Source: Dysidea avara (lineage: Eukaryota > Porifera > Demospongiae > Dictyoceratida > Dysideidae). From it: a DNA stretch of 64,000 bases. A program made the position numbers and the translations under genes. Shown here in pieces: positions 26,250 through 40,200 of the stretch (the stretch's first letter is position 1; the number at the start of each line of letters is the position of its first letter). The stretch is taken from the NCBI RefSeq assembly GCF_963678975.1, contig NC_089278.1, positions 13,621,959 through 13,685,958 of the forward strand. Reading direction: 5' to 3'. The notes under the pieces are model-generated. The model was given only the letters and a program-made list of their open reading frames with translations, was not told the origin of the DNA and ran no database searches.

Positions 26250-27353
26250 CACATATAATTTTTCTGTATATAGAGTATGTAGAGTGTCTGTGAAACAAAC
26301 TGCCTGTATTTTGTACCAGTGCATGTGTGGAATTTAACTTTGAATGATAACTTAAAAAGTTACACACCTTGTGTCTTAACAATTGGTGGATTCCCCTAAA
26401 GTTCAACATTGGCATGTATAGTTACGTGTGTAGATGGATCAGTATACCATTTGCAATGCTCTAGATGTATAGCTAACTAAATACATGTATCAAAGGCAGG
26501 AATATTTTATAAGTGATACGAATGTAGGATACACTAAAGTGATAGTAAGACTGAATGAATGTCATGTGTGCAATAATGGACTTTCTTATGCTTACACCAT
26601 AGTCCATAGATAATGTATGTGTTCACATTATCTATATGGACTGCATGTTCACTGGACTAATGTATGTGTTCACATTATCTATGGACTGCATGTTCACATT
26701 ATCTATGGACTGCATGTTCACTGCATGTTTGCTCTGTCACACATGCAGTGACAGAGCAAACATGCAACCAGCACTTTATTGCAAGACTAGCTACAAGATA
26801 AAGCTTATATCGGGACTGGAAGATTCTGGTGGACTGCCTTTACTTTATAATATACTTGAGTTGCCAGATTATGGGCATTTAATTCCACCACGTTGATACG
26901 TGCTTTGCATGCCATATACAATGAGCTAACAGTAAAAAGATATGCACAAAAAGGAAAGAAAAAATGTGAATTAGAACCCATGACCTTCTACATGCTAGTC
27001 AGGCGTTCTACCATTTGAACAGTTTATGCTGTGGTTTTCAAACAAGTGTTGCTGAAACTTTCTCTATACTTTGGCCTTCTATATACATGCTGTAGAAAAC
27101 AAACAGAAGAACGTGTGAACTCATGATAATAATCTTGGAGTAGCCAGATGATGAGTCCTTCAGTATCAGCACTGATTGTGTCGATTCGCACCGAGTTTGG
27201 TGAGTAAGTGGTATGATGGTCAGATGGCTTTTCAGCATTATATATAATATAGATATAGATTTCACAGTGTGGAACTATTGTACTGAATAAGGTTTAAGTA
27301 GATATTATAACTTTGAGGTTACAACACAAAGGCAGGTTGCTACCTAAAACTGC
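26250..27353. other. RTK-B/NHL convergent intergenic region
   Basis: It holds a short tandem array (26590-26730) of 'TTCACATTATCTATGGACTG' units, followed by a small hairpin (about 26730-26765, GTTTGCTCTGTCAC arms) and a tRNA-like SINE head on the minus strand (26965-27022). RTK-B and the minus-strand NHL gene end tail to tail here. Confidence 0.5.
26965..27022 (-). repeat. tRNA-derived SINE head
   Basis: On the minus strand ATGGTAGAACGCC (A-box position, 27014-27002) and GGGTTCTAATTC (B-box position, 26979-26968) are spaced as in a tRNA gene. The tail is A/T-rich (TTTTTTC follows). It is likely a SINE fragment, not a working tRNA. Confidence 0.5.
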
Positions 27354-28236
27354 TTAATGTAATATGTTTCTGATGACCTGAAGCCTTTGATTCTCTCCCT
27401 CTGTTATGAAAATATTTCCAGCACAGTCCATGGCAATGCTGCGAATATCACAAAACTCACCCTGCTGTGATCCCTTCCTTCCAAACTTGGCAATCAACTG
27501 ATAGATTGGGCTCCATACATTAATTATTTTCTCACTTTCTGTGCTTTTATGGCTAGTCAGGTAGAATCCATCAGGAGTGACAGCGATGGCCCATGGATGG
27601 TTACAGAGTATGAAATTGATAAAAATCCCAGTATGGGTGTAAACAAGAATGCAGTTTTTCTCTACATCACTAACTAAAATGAAATCATTGGAATCAATTG
27701 CTATTCTAACTGGAAACTGCAACTGACCAGCTGCAGGATTGGAACCTCTACTTCCAAACGAAAAAGCAAATTTGTCATTTCCCCGAAACACCTGAATCCT
27801 GAGATTGAATCCATCTATCACATATAATTTCCCATGATTATCAAAAACTAGTCCTCTTGGATAGTCAAATTGTCCAACGTAACTACCATATTGACCTATC
27901 ACAGATAACAGCTCTCCTTGAAGAGAATATTTCTTCACTTGATGACTACCCTCCTGATCACTCACAGCAATGATGTTATTGTTGAATGCAATGCAACAAG
28001 GATCAGTTAATTTGCCATTACCATGTTCTTTTCCAATCAACCTCACCAATTTGAAATCTTTATCAAGTAGTATAACAACTTTGCTATCATTATCAACTAT
28101 CGCTACTTCTCCGTCAGGTAGTATAGCAACATCACGGAGATAGCCAAATTTATTTCCATCATATGTATAATGTGTGACTACTTGATTGCAGTTTTGATCT
28201 TTCATTTTACTGTAGTCTCTTAAAGTAACAACTATC
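27354..28236 (-). CDS. NHL-repeat propeller exon
   Basis: A single 294-codon exon holds six NHL-type blades, seen as repeated D/P-R-x-(I/V/L)-A and D-x-x-x-x-(I/V)-x-V motifs: L-R-D-V-A-I-L-P-D-G, C-C-I-A-F, P-R-G-L-V-F-D, V-R-I-A-I-D, W-A-I-A-V-T-P-D-G and I-R-S-I-A-M-D. It ends in R-L-Q-V-I-R at TAA. Six blades match the TRIM-NHL propeller. The intron upstream (28237-36879) is 8.6 kb of repeats. Confidence 0.9.
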
Positions 28237-31200
28237 CTGTAAAAAAAAACATGCCTTACCATTACAAATACATGCATAAAACAATAGTAATTTTACATTT
28301 TGAGTAAGAATCATATAAACAAACAGCAACAAAACAACAGAGGTCATCTATACACCTGTAGCTATACTAGTGTAAGTGCACATTCAGTTCGTACTTCAGT
28401 CAGTAATATGTGTGACTGCACTGCTAGTATAGCTACAGGTGTAGATGACCTCCCTTGTTTCGTGGCTTATGATCTCTATTCATATGTAAAATTTATATCT
28501 AAATTTTTTTTGTTATTTGTTTGTTTGGTTATTTTGTAAACATAACTTATGGGTGGTAAATGGCACTACATATATTATAAAATTACTTGTGGAAGTAAAG
28601 GTACACCGTAACTATCAATTACTGAAATGTGAGGTGGCCATTCTGCTTTGTTTTCAGCTATGCTCCATGGGTTATACAGCATTACAAATGAACAACAGTA
28701 TGAGAAGTGCCTCTGCATTGTATTTAGCAGATCATGGATCAATGGATTTCAGATTGTTGGAGTACATTTGGACATAAACACTCATAGGGAAAGAGAAATC
28801 AAGCTAATAATTGGTTGCTACATAATTAAGGCCTCTACTATTAGCTGGATATGAAAGCTACAATATCAAGACACACAGTAGTGTATCATGTGGCCAAGAA
28901 AGCCGGCACGACACACCGTGAGTACATGTATATTGACAGGAAGAAAGAAAACAGCTTTTTCACGTGCACATAGCTCCATAGCCCCTTCTTCAAAGCACAC
29001 CATTTTTGCATTATATATATAGCTGTCCACCAGGTAGGGTAGACAACACAGCAAATTTGAACAGCCATTTGCGAGATATGAGCATTCAAAGTTTCCAACT
29101 AATATCTTTGTTTTTTCTATGGGGCTATGGGGGATTCGATTTCCTTTCACACACTTTGCAAAAATTGCTATCAAATGTAAACATGTAATTCAATTGCCTC
29201 GATCTTTAGCACAAATGAAGAGTGTATAAAGGTGAATTCATGTACCAACTTTGCTGTGAACCTGATGAATATCCAAGGAGTTATGAGCATTTATTCACAT
29301 AAAAAAAGATCAAACTTCTGTCACAGTTATAGGGTAAACCTAGTTTGGGAATAGCTTGAAAATTGGTGTGTACATAGGCTGATCATTGTAGCAGTGCCTT
29401 TTGATAGTTTGAATAGCAATAGAGTTACAAAGTTATAAAGCAAAAACCAAACAATTGTAAAATAGCATGATCAAGATACTCTAATAGAGCAGTCACTGTG
29501 GGGTAAAAAAGGTGCACAAAAATGTTGGAAAAAACTTAGCAGAATTTGAACCAGGGACCTCCATACCTAACACCTGCATCATTAACTTGGCTGATCACCT
29601 CACTTAATTTGGATCAGTTGGAATATACGGCGCCTACCTAATATTAGGAGAAGTGCTTGTAGGATTAGGAAAAACGCTCGTAGGATTAGGAAAAATGCAC
29701 TTGTAGGATTAGGAAAAGTGCTCGTAGGATTAGGAAAAATGCCCCTAGGATTTAGGTTAGGGTATGGGTTAGGTATATAGTATAGATTAGGTGCTATATA
29801 TTTCAACTAACTGATCCCTTAAGTTCTGCTTTATAAATGAAAATTTCTATAGTATGTTCATGTTGAGCTGAATCCTGAAAAATAGCTAAAAATTAAAAGT
29901 GGATTTTTTCTCAACAAAGTTAACATTTCAGCCAACCAGATGATTATTGGTAACAGCAAAGGTGTCAACAACAGACATGTACGGTTTGGCCCATTACAAG
30001 TTCAGGAAAGGGCCGTAATGGACACTGTACTTATATGGCTTCCCCCATAGGAAATGTATTGTGAAAATTTTGATTGGCCATAAATATTATGTCAAACATT
30101 TGAACAACAAGGTTTTGAAATATTTTTAGCGGGTCAAGCAGTACTACAAATGAGCCAAATTTCAAGATCGTGTGTAATTGCATCCATGAGTTATTAAATG
30201 TTTTTGAGGATTCAGCTCAATGTGAACATACTATAGGTTGAAATCTGCTTATAAATAAGTGTTTGTAATTTCATAGATCTACCAATAGAAGTTCTAGAAC
30301 ATTCTATGTATGCTCTATTAGAAATCCTCAAAAAAATATACACCCTATTGGAGTATTACAATTATATTGCCAAAGATTGAAGTAAATCATGCAATACAAT
30401 ACATTTATAAGTCTGTCTTCAATAATCATCATTGTGTCTGTAGCTACAGAAAAGAAGAAATGTTAGTAAAAAAACAAACTTCAAAGTCAACCATAGGCTG
30501 GTTTTGGAGCCTTATAAAGTACAAAAAAAAGTGAAATCCACATTCATTGCAGTCATTTCTTGGCTGCCACCTTTGATTTTACAACTTTTTTCATCCAGGC
30601 TTTTTAAGGCTGCACCATTTTTTCATAACTTGTGGCTGTTTTGTGTGGATATATATATATATATATTGGTACAATAGCTAGTCTATTTTGTGCTTTACTA
30701 CTGTAACATACACATACACTGTTTACCTTGCAGTCTTTTCAAAGGATTATACACAACACTACCACCAACGTTGAAACCGGGTCACTACTGCTGACCCGGA
30801 TGACCCACTGTGCTATCCGGGTCAGACCCGGATTTGACCCGGATTAATTAAAGCCGAGACGTGTTTCAGCTAGTCTCGAGCGAACGAGTCTACATTTTGA
30901 GCGTTCGATTCGTGTTGAGTAAATATTGCAACTTCAGCCTAGCTGTAGGTTGAAGACCAAAAAAAAAAAAAAAAAAAAAAAAAGTCTTCACCGACTGACA
31001 ATGGCTACCCCTCACCATAGATATCAATTTTGTGCTACATACTACACTTACTAACAAATGAGCATGGCTGAGCGTATGTTGGTAATGCGATAAGTGGGCG
31101 TGGCTCACGAAAGAGATACACGATAGCGTTTATAAATTTCCACGTCGTCTCACGTGATCCAATCCGGGTCAGACACGGATAAATTGTAAACCGGGTCAGA

Positions 31201-34200
31201 CCCGGATGACCCGGAGAAAATGTGACCCGGATGACCCGACCCGGTTTCAACGCTGACTACCACAGCTTACTGCAAGTGTGAATCAAATGCAATTAATGTA
31301 TACCAAACTTCAAACCTCTAACTATCTTGGCACACTTATCAACATAATAATGGAAGTTAGAACAGAAGTATCACTTACATTCCTATTCTAAGGCCATGCT
31401 TTAGCATAAACTCGGTCATATGATATGCAGGCTTGTTATCGTTTTGCCAAAGAGAAGAAAGAGGACTTAGTTAAGTAGCAATTTTGTGCCTAGGGTACTA
31501 ACAGCAACTGCAGCTAAGGACGATTGCTGGAAGAACGGTTTACCACAGTGTGTATTCTACTTATGTATCGCTGCTGTGTGTTCTGTAAAAAGGCAAACTG
31601 TCCTCAAAATTGAGTTGGGCGTGTATATCACACGATCTGGTGATCCGTGATCTGCTAAACACAGATATCCACTGAAATTATGGACTCAATTCTTGCCACA
31701 AGAAGCCACAATGCACTACGTACCCATGCATCAACACCTAGGGGGTTGTGGAAAAAATGGGACACAAAGAGGATGAAGGTAAGTCCATGATGCATCCACT
31801 GTAGCTGCTGTGATAGGAGAAAAGGCACATCTCAAGCCTAAGCAACATCCAACAGTGAAAAAATCAAGCCCATGGCATTAGCCATAGTTGACTACTATGC
31901 TTAACTAAAGGAATCAGTCAAAAACCAGCCTCATTTTTCATTCACGCCAGTTTGGCAGTATTGGTTAGGCATAATCAAGCCTAAAAATGCCTCCAGAGCA
32001 ACCCCATCCAACAAGTTTTCTTTGAAATTTTAATTTTTCATATACCGTATAACGGGAATGATTCACGGAAGAAAACATTCACGAATGATCTACTATTTCC
32101 TCATTCACGAGAAAATGTTTGCGATTCGTTGCATAAAATAATTAATAATTGGGTGCTCCCACAACGAATTAATCTTTTTTTGCTATGGATAGGGAACGTT
32201 TGACTATATGGCTCACTTTGACATGTTGCGTACTACGCATTCTAGTGGCCATGCATGATCACTGTTTCGCTGGAGAAGTAGGCATTCACGATAATGAGCG
32301 TGGACGATAGGCACGCCTTGGGGGCGGCACTAAAACCAAGGCTAAGACACGCCGTTCCGGCACAGTGAATCACTGGGTTGCAATTATATTTGCCCCATTT
32401 AGTAGCACTGATTATTCCACTGTCACCGAAGTTTGAATCACACGCCATGGTCCGTCACGCATATATAGCAGTAGCAAGGCGAGTAGCTACCGCTTATGCA
32501 CTCGTTACATGAATGCTACATCACAGATTTTCGAGAGTATCTATGGCTACATCAACCGATCCATGAAAAAGTTTTTTAAGTATAGGAAAATTTTAGCAAG
32601 AAAACATTCACGAATGCACCTAAAATCGTGAAATTCGCGAATGTTTTCTTCTGCGAATCATTCCCGTTATACGGTATATTAACTGAATTTCTACTATCTG
32701 ACTGACTAACTAAATGACACTTTTAGCAGCCAAGCATAACTCAACTGTGTATGGTTTTATTTATTAAGCTTTACAGCACAAGTGCTAAAGGTCTGTAGGA
32801 CACCTGGTCCTACAGCCTGTTTAAAGATGCTATATAAAGTATGAATCGTGGACTTACCTTTGTCCTCCTTTGTCTCCAACCACTACCGTGTAGGTGTTTA
32901 TTCACAGTAACACATTATGGCTTCAGTATGTGGTGCAACTGGATTGATTTCAGAGGTGTGTTCTTCATTTGTAATGCTGTGTAATGAGTGGAACATAGCT
33001 CAAAACAAAACTAAGTGGTATGACTACTTTGCTATTCAGTAATTGATATTCGGGATATGTACCCAGTCATAATTTCCATAGTGACTGGATCGATTACAGA
33101 GGCACTTCTCACACTGTTTTTGTTTATTTTTAACTCTGTATAACAGGTGGAACATAACTGAAAACAAAGTGGAATGACCACTTTGTGATTTGGTAATTGA
33201 TAGTTGGGGAGTGTGTTCAGTTGTGCAATTAAGTTACATAATGTATCTGGTACCATTCTTTTGTGGTTCACCAGTAATAATTTACATTATAAACAAACTA
33301 GTGTAAGTAAAAATTAGTAATTTTGCAGTGAGTAGGGATCATAGAAACAAAATGTAATAAAACAAGGGAGGTCATCTAGACATCTACACCTGCAGCTGTA
33401 CTAGCTGACATTTTAATCCCTATACTTCAGTCATGGTTATACTATCCATGCAAAAATAGCCAAGCTGTATAAAAAGGGTACAGCAGCCTTCAAATATCCT
33501 GGGTGAAAAATGTTCTGAAATCAAAGGTGGCGGCCATGAAATGGCTGCAATGATGTTGATGATGATAAATTATAATAATGGCTTTGTGCATTATTAAGCT
33601 TAATTATTATTAGGAAGTGGTTACTGAACCGAAAGGTTTTATTTTCGCGACTAGTAGTTGCCCTGAGCATTCGACTTTAGGGGACACATCTAGTAATTGC
33701 CCTGAGCATTCGACTTTAGGGGCCGCGAAAAGTAGTATTAGCATTAGGGTTAGGGGGTCAGGTTCAGCTTTGGTTTCTTCTTCACCTTTAGGTTGCATTC
33801 TTCTTACTATATACTGAGACTACTACTTGAGTAAAATTTATATAAGATAGAAAAGTAGGGGAGGTGGGTAGCTAGTATTGGAAGCACTGTATTTAGCACG
33901 CATGCCTAAAGCTCCAGTGTGAGCCCTAGCTAAGTTTGGTGGGTTTTTTTCGTTTAGTGACCCCAAAGTTTTACTGTCGGTTTAATAGCCAGTATGACTT
34001 ACTGAACTGACTTTCGGTTCAGTATCCACTGCCTTATTATTAACATCATTGCAACTATTTCATGGGTGCCACATTTGATTTCACAACTTTTTTCATCCAG
34101 GCTTTTTGAAGGCCACACCTTTTTGTACAGTTTGGCTGTTTTTTGCATGGATTTCACTTCTTTTTGTATTTTAAATATATACCCCAAAGCCAACCATAAG

Positions 34201-37200
34201 AGGTTTGTTTTCTACACAAATCATTGTTCTTATCTACAGATGCAATGACGATGATATAAGACAAACAAGCGCTCTACCAATACTGAAAAATACCTACCAA
34301 TATACTGATAATCGCTCTATAATTTTGTGCTTGCTTGTTCATGGCTATATTATAGTGCCTGTATTTATTTGCATAAGTGTTTCATAACAAAGTAAATTCC
34401 TTCCAAGTTAGGTATACATGATTGTACTATTATTAGGATTTTGTAGTGACTGTTCTATTAGAGTATCTTGATTTTTTATGCAAAACATGGTAATTAAGTT
34501 GCAGTTACTCAATTTTTAACAAAACAAATCCTGTACCCTCTATGCTAGAATACAATTTCCAGCCTGTTTACTAGCATAGCACTTATGATGATTATGATGA
34601 TGACGCAATTGGCATGAGTAGTAGTGTACTACCCCACTGATCTGTACCAAAATGGCTATAATATCAGCTTTGATTTGGTGGAATACTAGAAAAGTTACAA
34701 TGGTATTGTATTGCAGAGTTTATTTGATTACTTTTGTAATACTCTAATAGAGTGCACATTCTTTTCGAGGATTTCTAATAGAACACACATGTTCTAGAAC
34801 AATAGAGATTTTCCATTGATCTATGAAATTATGAACTTTTACTATTGAGTAGATTTAAGCTAGAATTTTCATTTATAAAGTAGAAATTAAGTGAGGTAAA
34901 CAGCCGTGATAGCGGCAGCTCAGTGGATAAGGATTTGGGTGCTCAGTATGGAGATCCCTGGTTCTAACACTGGTAAGTTTTATTCAACATTTTTCATGCA
35001 CCTTTTTTACCCCATGATGATTGTTCTATTAGAGTATTTCGACCACGTGATTTACAGTTGTTTAGAGTTTGCCTTGTAACTCTAAAGCTGTCAATGCGAT
35101 TTCTTTTAAACTACAAAAGGTTTGAGTTATGATGGTTAACCTATACACGTAGCAATTTTTAACAAAAGTGGTTTACCTTGTAGGTGTGACAACAAGTTGG
35201 CCTTTTTTTTAATGCAAATAATTGTCCATAGTTCTATGACTATTAATCAGATTTACGCCAAACTTAGTACATGATTGTGCCACAATACACTCTAACAAAG
35301 TTCAAGAAAATCGAGTTACACATTTGCATTTTATAATGGTTTTTGTAAAGTGTGAGAAAAGAATAATCTAAGCCCCCCGAGCCCCTAAACAAAGAAAAGA
35401 AAGTAGGCCAAAATTTGAAGGCTCATATTTCACGATTGTGTTAGGCAATCTTGCTCAAATTTGTTATGTGGGGTGCTGAAGGTGGAGGGCATTTGCAGTA
35501 TAAAAATGATCCTAATTTGAGAAGGGAGCACGGAGCTACATATGCATGAAAATAGTGTTTTGTTTCTTCCTTTAAATATACTCATGGTGTGGCACACCAG
35601 CATTCTTTGCTGCACGACACACTATCATGTGTCTTTAATGACAGGCTGTATAGAGTATATGACTAAAGTAGGGCCCACTAGTATAGCTGCAGGTGTAGAT
35701 GATCTTCCTTGTTTCATTGCTTTTTATTCCTATGATTTCAACTACTCAAACATCGTACAGTATGGTAGGACCACAAAAAGGAGTAGGCGTGGCCCACGAA
35801 ATAATATCACCCAAAAACCAGCCTCAATTTTCCCTGATGACAATGAGGCAGTATTGGTTAGGTAAAACTAAGCCCAAACAAGCTTTCAGATCGACCTGAA
35901 ACGCTTTCAACAAATTGGTACAGAATTTTAAAAATATTCATTTAACGGAATTTTCTAGTGACTGACTGACTTCAGACAAGCGTAACTCAATAACGGCTAA
36001 AGCTACGGGCTTGATTTTTTCACTGTTCGATGTTGCTTTGGCCTGAGAGGTGCCTTTTGGCATACAGCAATGCATTCTTCATGGACTTATCACTGTCCTC
36101 CTTTGTGTACATGTTCCATTCATCTTTGCTGACAGTGAAAAGTGTCGATTTGGTGGTAGCACGTGATGGCTTCCCTTTGTAATGGAAATCGTCTGTATTT
36201 TTCGTAGTAGCTATTTTGATTGCAGAGGTGCTTTTCAAACAGTACTTGATTCGTACTGCTGTGTATAATGGGTTGAACATAGCTGACAACAAAGCGTAAT
36301 GGATACTTCACTTTTCAGTTGATAATTGATATAACTGGGATGCGCAGCATCATTTCTTTCTTTCAGTATGCGTGGATTGTAGAGGTGCTTTTTGAACAGT
36401 TCTTGATTCAAAATGCTGTGTATAATGGGTTGAACACAGCTGACAACGAAGCGTAATGGATACTTCACTTTTCAGATGATAATTGATATAGCTGGGACGT
36501 ACCACCATTTCAGATGCGGTATGCATGGGTTCACCAGTCACAATAATTATTTTAAAAATTTAACAAACAAGTACTTTAAAAAGTACACAAGAATTTTCAA
36601 CTAGAGTAGGGACCAAAGTACATCAATAAAAAGTACTGAAACAAGCTGGAGTAGTGCACGATATGAAAATTCCAAAATTTTTTGTGTACTTAATATTTCA
36701 ATTTTTTACCTACACTTGTATATATTTGGCCAAAAACATACACATAAAGTGTGTTTATATGACAGAATCTACTTCAATACAAAAAGAAACAGATATAGAA
36801 ACTTGTGAAAGTACTGTGATGTGATCAACACATTCTATGGTGTGTATTGCATTATTGTTGTGATATCACTAAATCTTACTTGTATGGACTTCCTGGAATG
36901 TGCTCTCCATTAACTTGAATATATATAGTGTGATCTCCATATACAGTGGGAATGAAGCCTACACTGTATATTCCATTATCCAATTCGTTGATTGCTTTTG
37001 TTGCCACTTCACTGTTGTATTTAGTCTTCACAGACACACTTACGACTTCAGCACCATTCAAAATCGGTCTGCAGTCAGAATTCTTCAATGTCACAACCAA
37101 TGAGGCTTCCTTATTTGCCACTGCATTGGGAATGATTGCTTCACATTTGCTAGGATCTGGTAAATCAACCTTTACAAAATGCATAAACCTGTAGTAACTA

Positions 37201-40200
37201 TGTAAAGTTGTATTCTACAGTCAAGTAGTGTGCCATGCAGCCAAGAAAGCTGGCACACCACAACATGTGTATATTAACAGGAGGAGATGATATTCATACA
37301 TGCATAGCTCCATGTTACCTTTTCCAAATGAAAAAGGCACAAGCCTACACGAGGCACTGTCCAAATACAAAACACAACAACTCCAACACAAACATGGCAC
37401 AGTACAAAACAAACAGTAATAACAATCAAACACTTAAAAATTACAACAAAAATGTATATAAGCAGCGTGACGAAATGCAGAACGGCAGTCAATTCCCAGG
37501 AACTTGGTTCCAAACAAAACAAACATGTACAAAGAAAGAATAACATCTGCCATTAATGCCCATAGATGGTGGAGGGATAAAAGTAAGCTGATGGCTACTG
37601 TATAGGTATATTGTTGTATGTACAATAGTTCAGAAACAGAATGGAACCAGTATGACGAATGTGGAGGGGCTTAGTCCCACTTTGAGTCAACTAGCAATGT
37701 CTTGTTTAAAAAGGCCAGCACATATACACATTATGACCATAAAATATTCTTCAAGTGGAGGTTGTGTTCTTGGATGACATCTCTTAACTCCTTCGACAGT
37801 AGTTGGACCACCATGTGAATAAATCAGATGATTCACAGCTGGCCCAAGATAACCACATAAAACTCCATTTCTTTCTCCACTACTACATGTAGTTGTTGAT
37901 TTGTGGTTAATGTGTTCAAAGTATGCCTAGATTGATTGCAGAGGTGCTTCTCGTATTTTTCTCCATTTGTAATGCTAGAACAGGTGGAACATAGCTGAAA
38001 CTGAAGCTGACTGGCCACTTTGTGCTTCATTTATAATTGGGGCATGTGTTCAGCCATAATTTCTATAGTGACTGGTGAGGCGTTTCTCATACTGTTCTTC
38101 GTTTTTAACACTGTATTGTATATAAAAGGCGGAACATAATTGAAATAGCAGAATAGAAACTTTGCATTTCAGTAATTGATAGTCAAGGCAAAAAGCAATT
38201 AATTTTTATAATGCGTCTGGTGTTTTTTCCTTTGATGCAGTATGCAATGGTTCACATATGGCAAAAATAGTAAACAAACAAGTGTAAGAAAAAATTAGAA
38301 ATTTTAGGAATCATAGATATAAGCAATGAAAAGGAGGTCACCTACACCTATACTAATCTCAACTTAACTTCAGTCATGACTACACTATTGACAGCTACAG
38401 GCTGAATGATCCCTACTCAAATGTTAGATTTCTAATTTTTCCTTATACTTGTAGTCTAGTGTTGTTACACTACATAGTAATTTGCTAACCATTATCTGAT
38501 TGCTAATGATTTTTAATTGTAGATTTTCAGCTTTAAGCACATCAATATCCCTCCTTTGTTCTGCAATGATTGTTTCCTATTTGTAATTAATTATATGGCA
38601 AACATAATACTATTGGTTTTCACACCCAAACCTTCCTCTGTTGATCAGCCTGTAGCTGTGTATTTTCAACTCTTAATTGATCAACTTCACTTCTTAAATT
38701 ATCAATTTGTTTTCTTTGTTCCTCAATGGTTGTCTCATGTTGCTGGTTGTATAGAGTCATCTGAACAAAGCAGGCACTATTTACAAGAGTCCATAACAGA
38801 CTAACTGACAATCAACACTGTTGGCATAAAGTGTGAATGCAGGCAATGAAGATCTCATTGTCCTAAAATTTTATTGCAACCTAAGAAGTGCTGAATGAAA
38901 TCTATAACAAAATAGCCATATTATAACTGGATTCAGTGAATAGAATCAAGGGTGGCAGAAAACAGCTGCATGCAGTAACTTAACATCAGTAAATTTGCAA
39001 CAATACATTACTGTAGCCATGGCTGCTACCAAGAGTTCATATAATTAGTATGGAACCCCATACAAATATTATGAACTCTTGCTGCTACCTTTCATATCAC
39101 ATCTCACCACACATAATTTTTTGAAAGTCTTGTTCTTTTCACCGCCTATGATCAGTTTTTTGTGGACTGGTATCTAGCAAGTCCTACAGCTAGTCTATAT
39201 GTCCATTCAAGTACTTCATCATACTCTTAGTTGTTATACATAGATACCTGATTTGCTATAACTACAAAGTTGTTATTCACAACCACCAAGGTTCAGAACT
39301 ATGATATACTTAGACTAATCACAATCCATTTTTCAGTCTATTCAATTCGTTTTATGTGCCAAACTTCAAGCCAATTGGATATGCATTTTAGTTTTTAGAT
39401 ACGCAAAAAAAGGTTCTAAAATGTTGCAATTAAAGAAATACTTTGATGGCTTGTGTCCTATGTGCTTTGTTCAAATTTAGCATGTGGACTACTAGAGTAT
39501 TTCCATTTATTCTTTTCAAAGGAAAGAGCACAGAATTATATGCATGCATAAATTACACTATTGCTACTCTTGTTAACAATACACTAGCATGGTGTACCAC
39601 TGTACCAGCCACCAGGCACACTACTATGTTATGTATTATACCTCTAGATTCACTGATGATGACTGCTGCACATTAGCCCACCACATAATTGGAATTAAGT
39701 CACTTTTTTCACTGATAACATCTTTAGCTCTTTTGATTTCCACTGAGACTTGTTCTATCAAAGGACGATTTTTAGGGTTGTCATCCAAGCAAGACATCAC
39801 TAATGGCTTTAGGTCTGCCGCATCTTCAATCATTCTGTCCAAGTAGTGCTGTCGTCTTGTAACTTCTGTCACTGCTATTCTTCTGCCATGAGAATCAAAC
39901 TGTACCCAAGATGATGGTTGGGGCCATAGCTGAGTAGCAGTGTACAAGATCACTCCGCCAAAGGAAAATACATCTAGTGGTAGACCATAGACTGGTCTGT
40001 CTGCCAGCGATTCAGCAGGCATGAAATCAGTTGTGCCTGGAGCTCTAGTCATTGTCCGTGAAGATGGTGCCTGCATCATCAGTTTGGCAACACCCAGGTC
40101 AGTGATTTTAGCTTTAAGATGATCTCCCAGTAGTATGTTATTGGGGGTGAGGTCACGATGCACAATCGGAGGGGTTCTACTGTGGAGATATCTGATACCG

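Noticed and set aside
26636-26896. 86-codon frame with repeated M-D-C-M-F
   Set aside because: It comes from a short tandem repeat and hairpin downstream of RTK-B; no similarity or splice support.
29635-29785. Chromosome end
   Set aside because: Telomere-like words are few, mixed with a longer unit, and flanked by ordinary sequence on both sides.
36020-36541. Several minus-strand frames starting M-K-Y-P-L-R-F
   Set aside because: They repeat because a transposon segment is tandemly duplicated; the same text is scattered through the window with stops and shifts.
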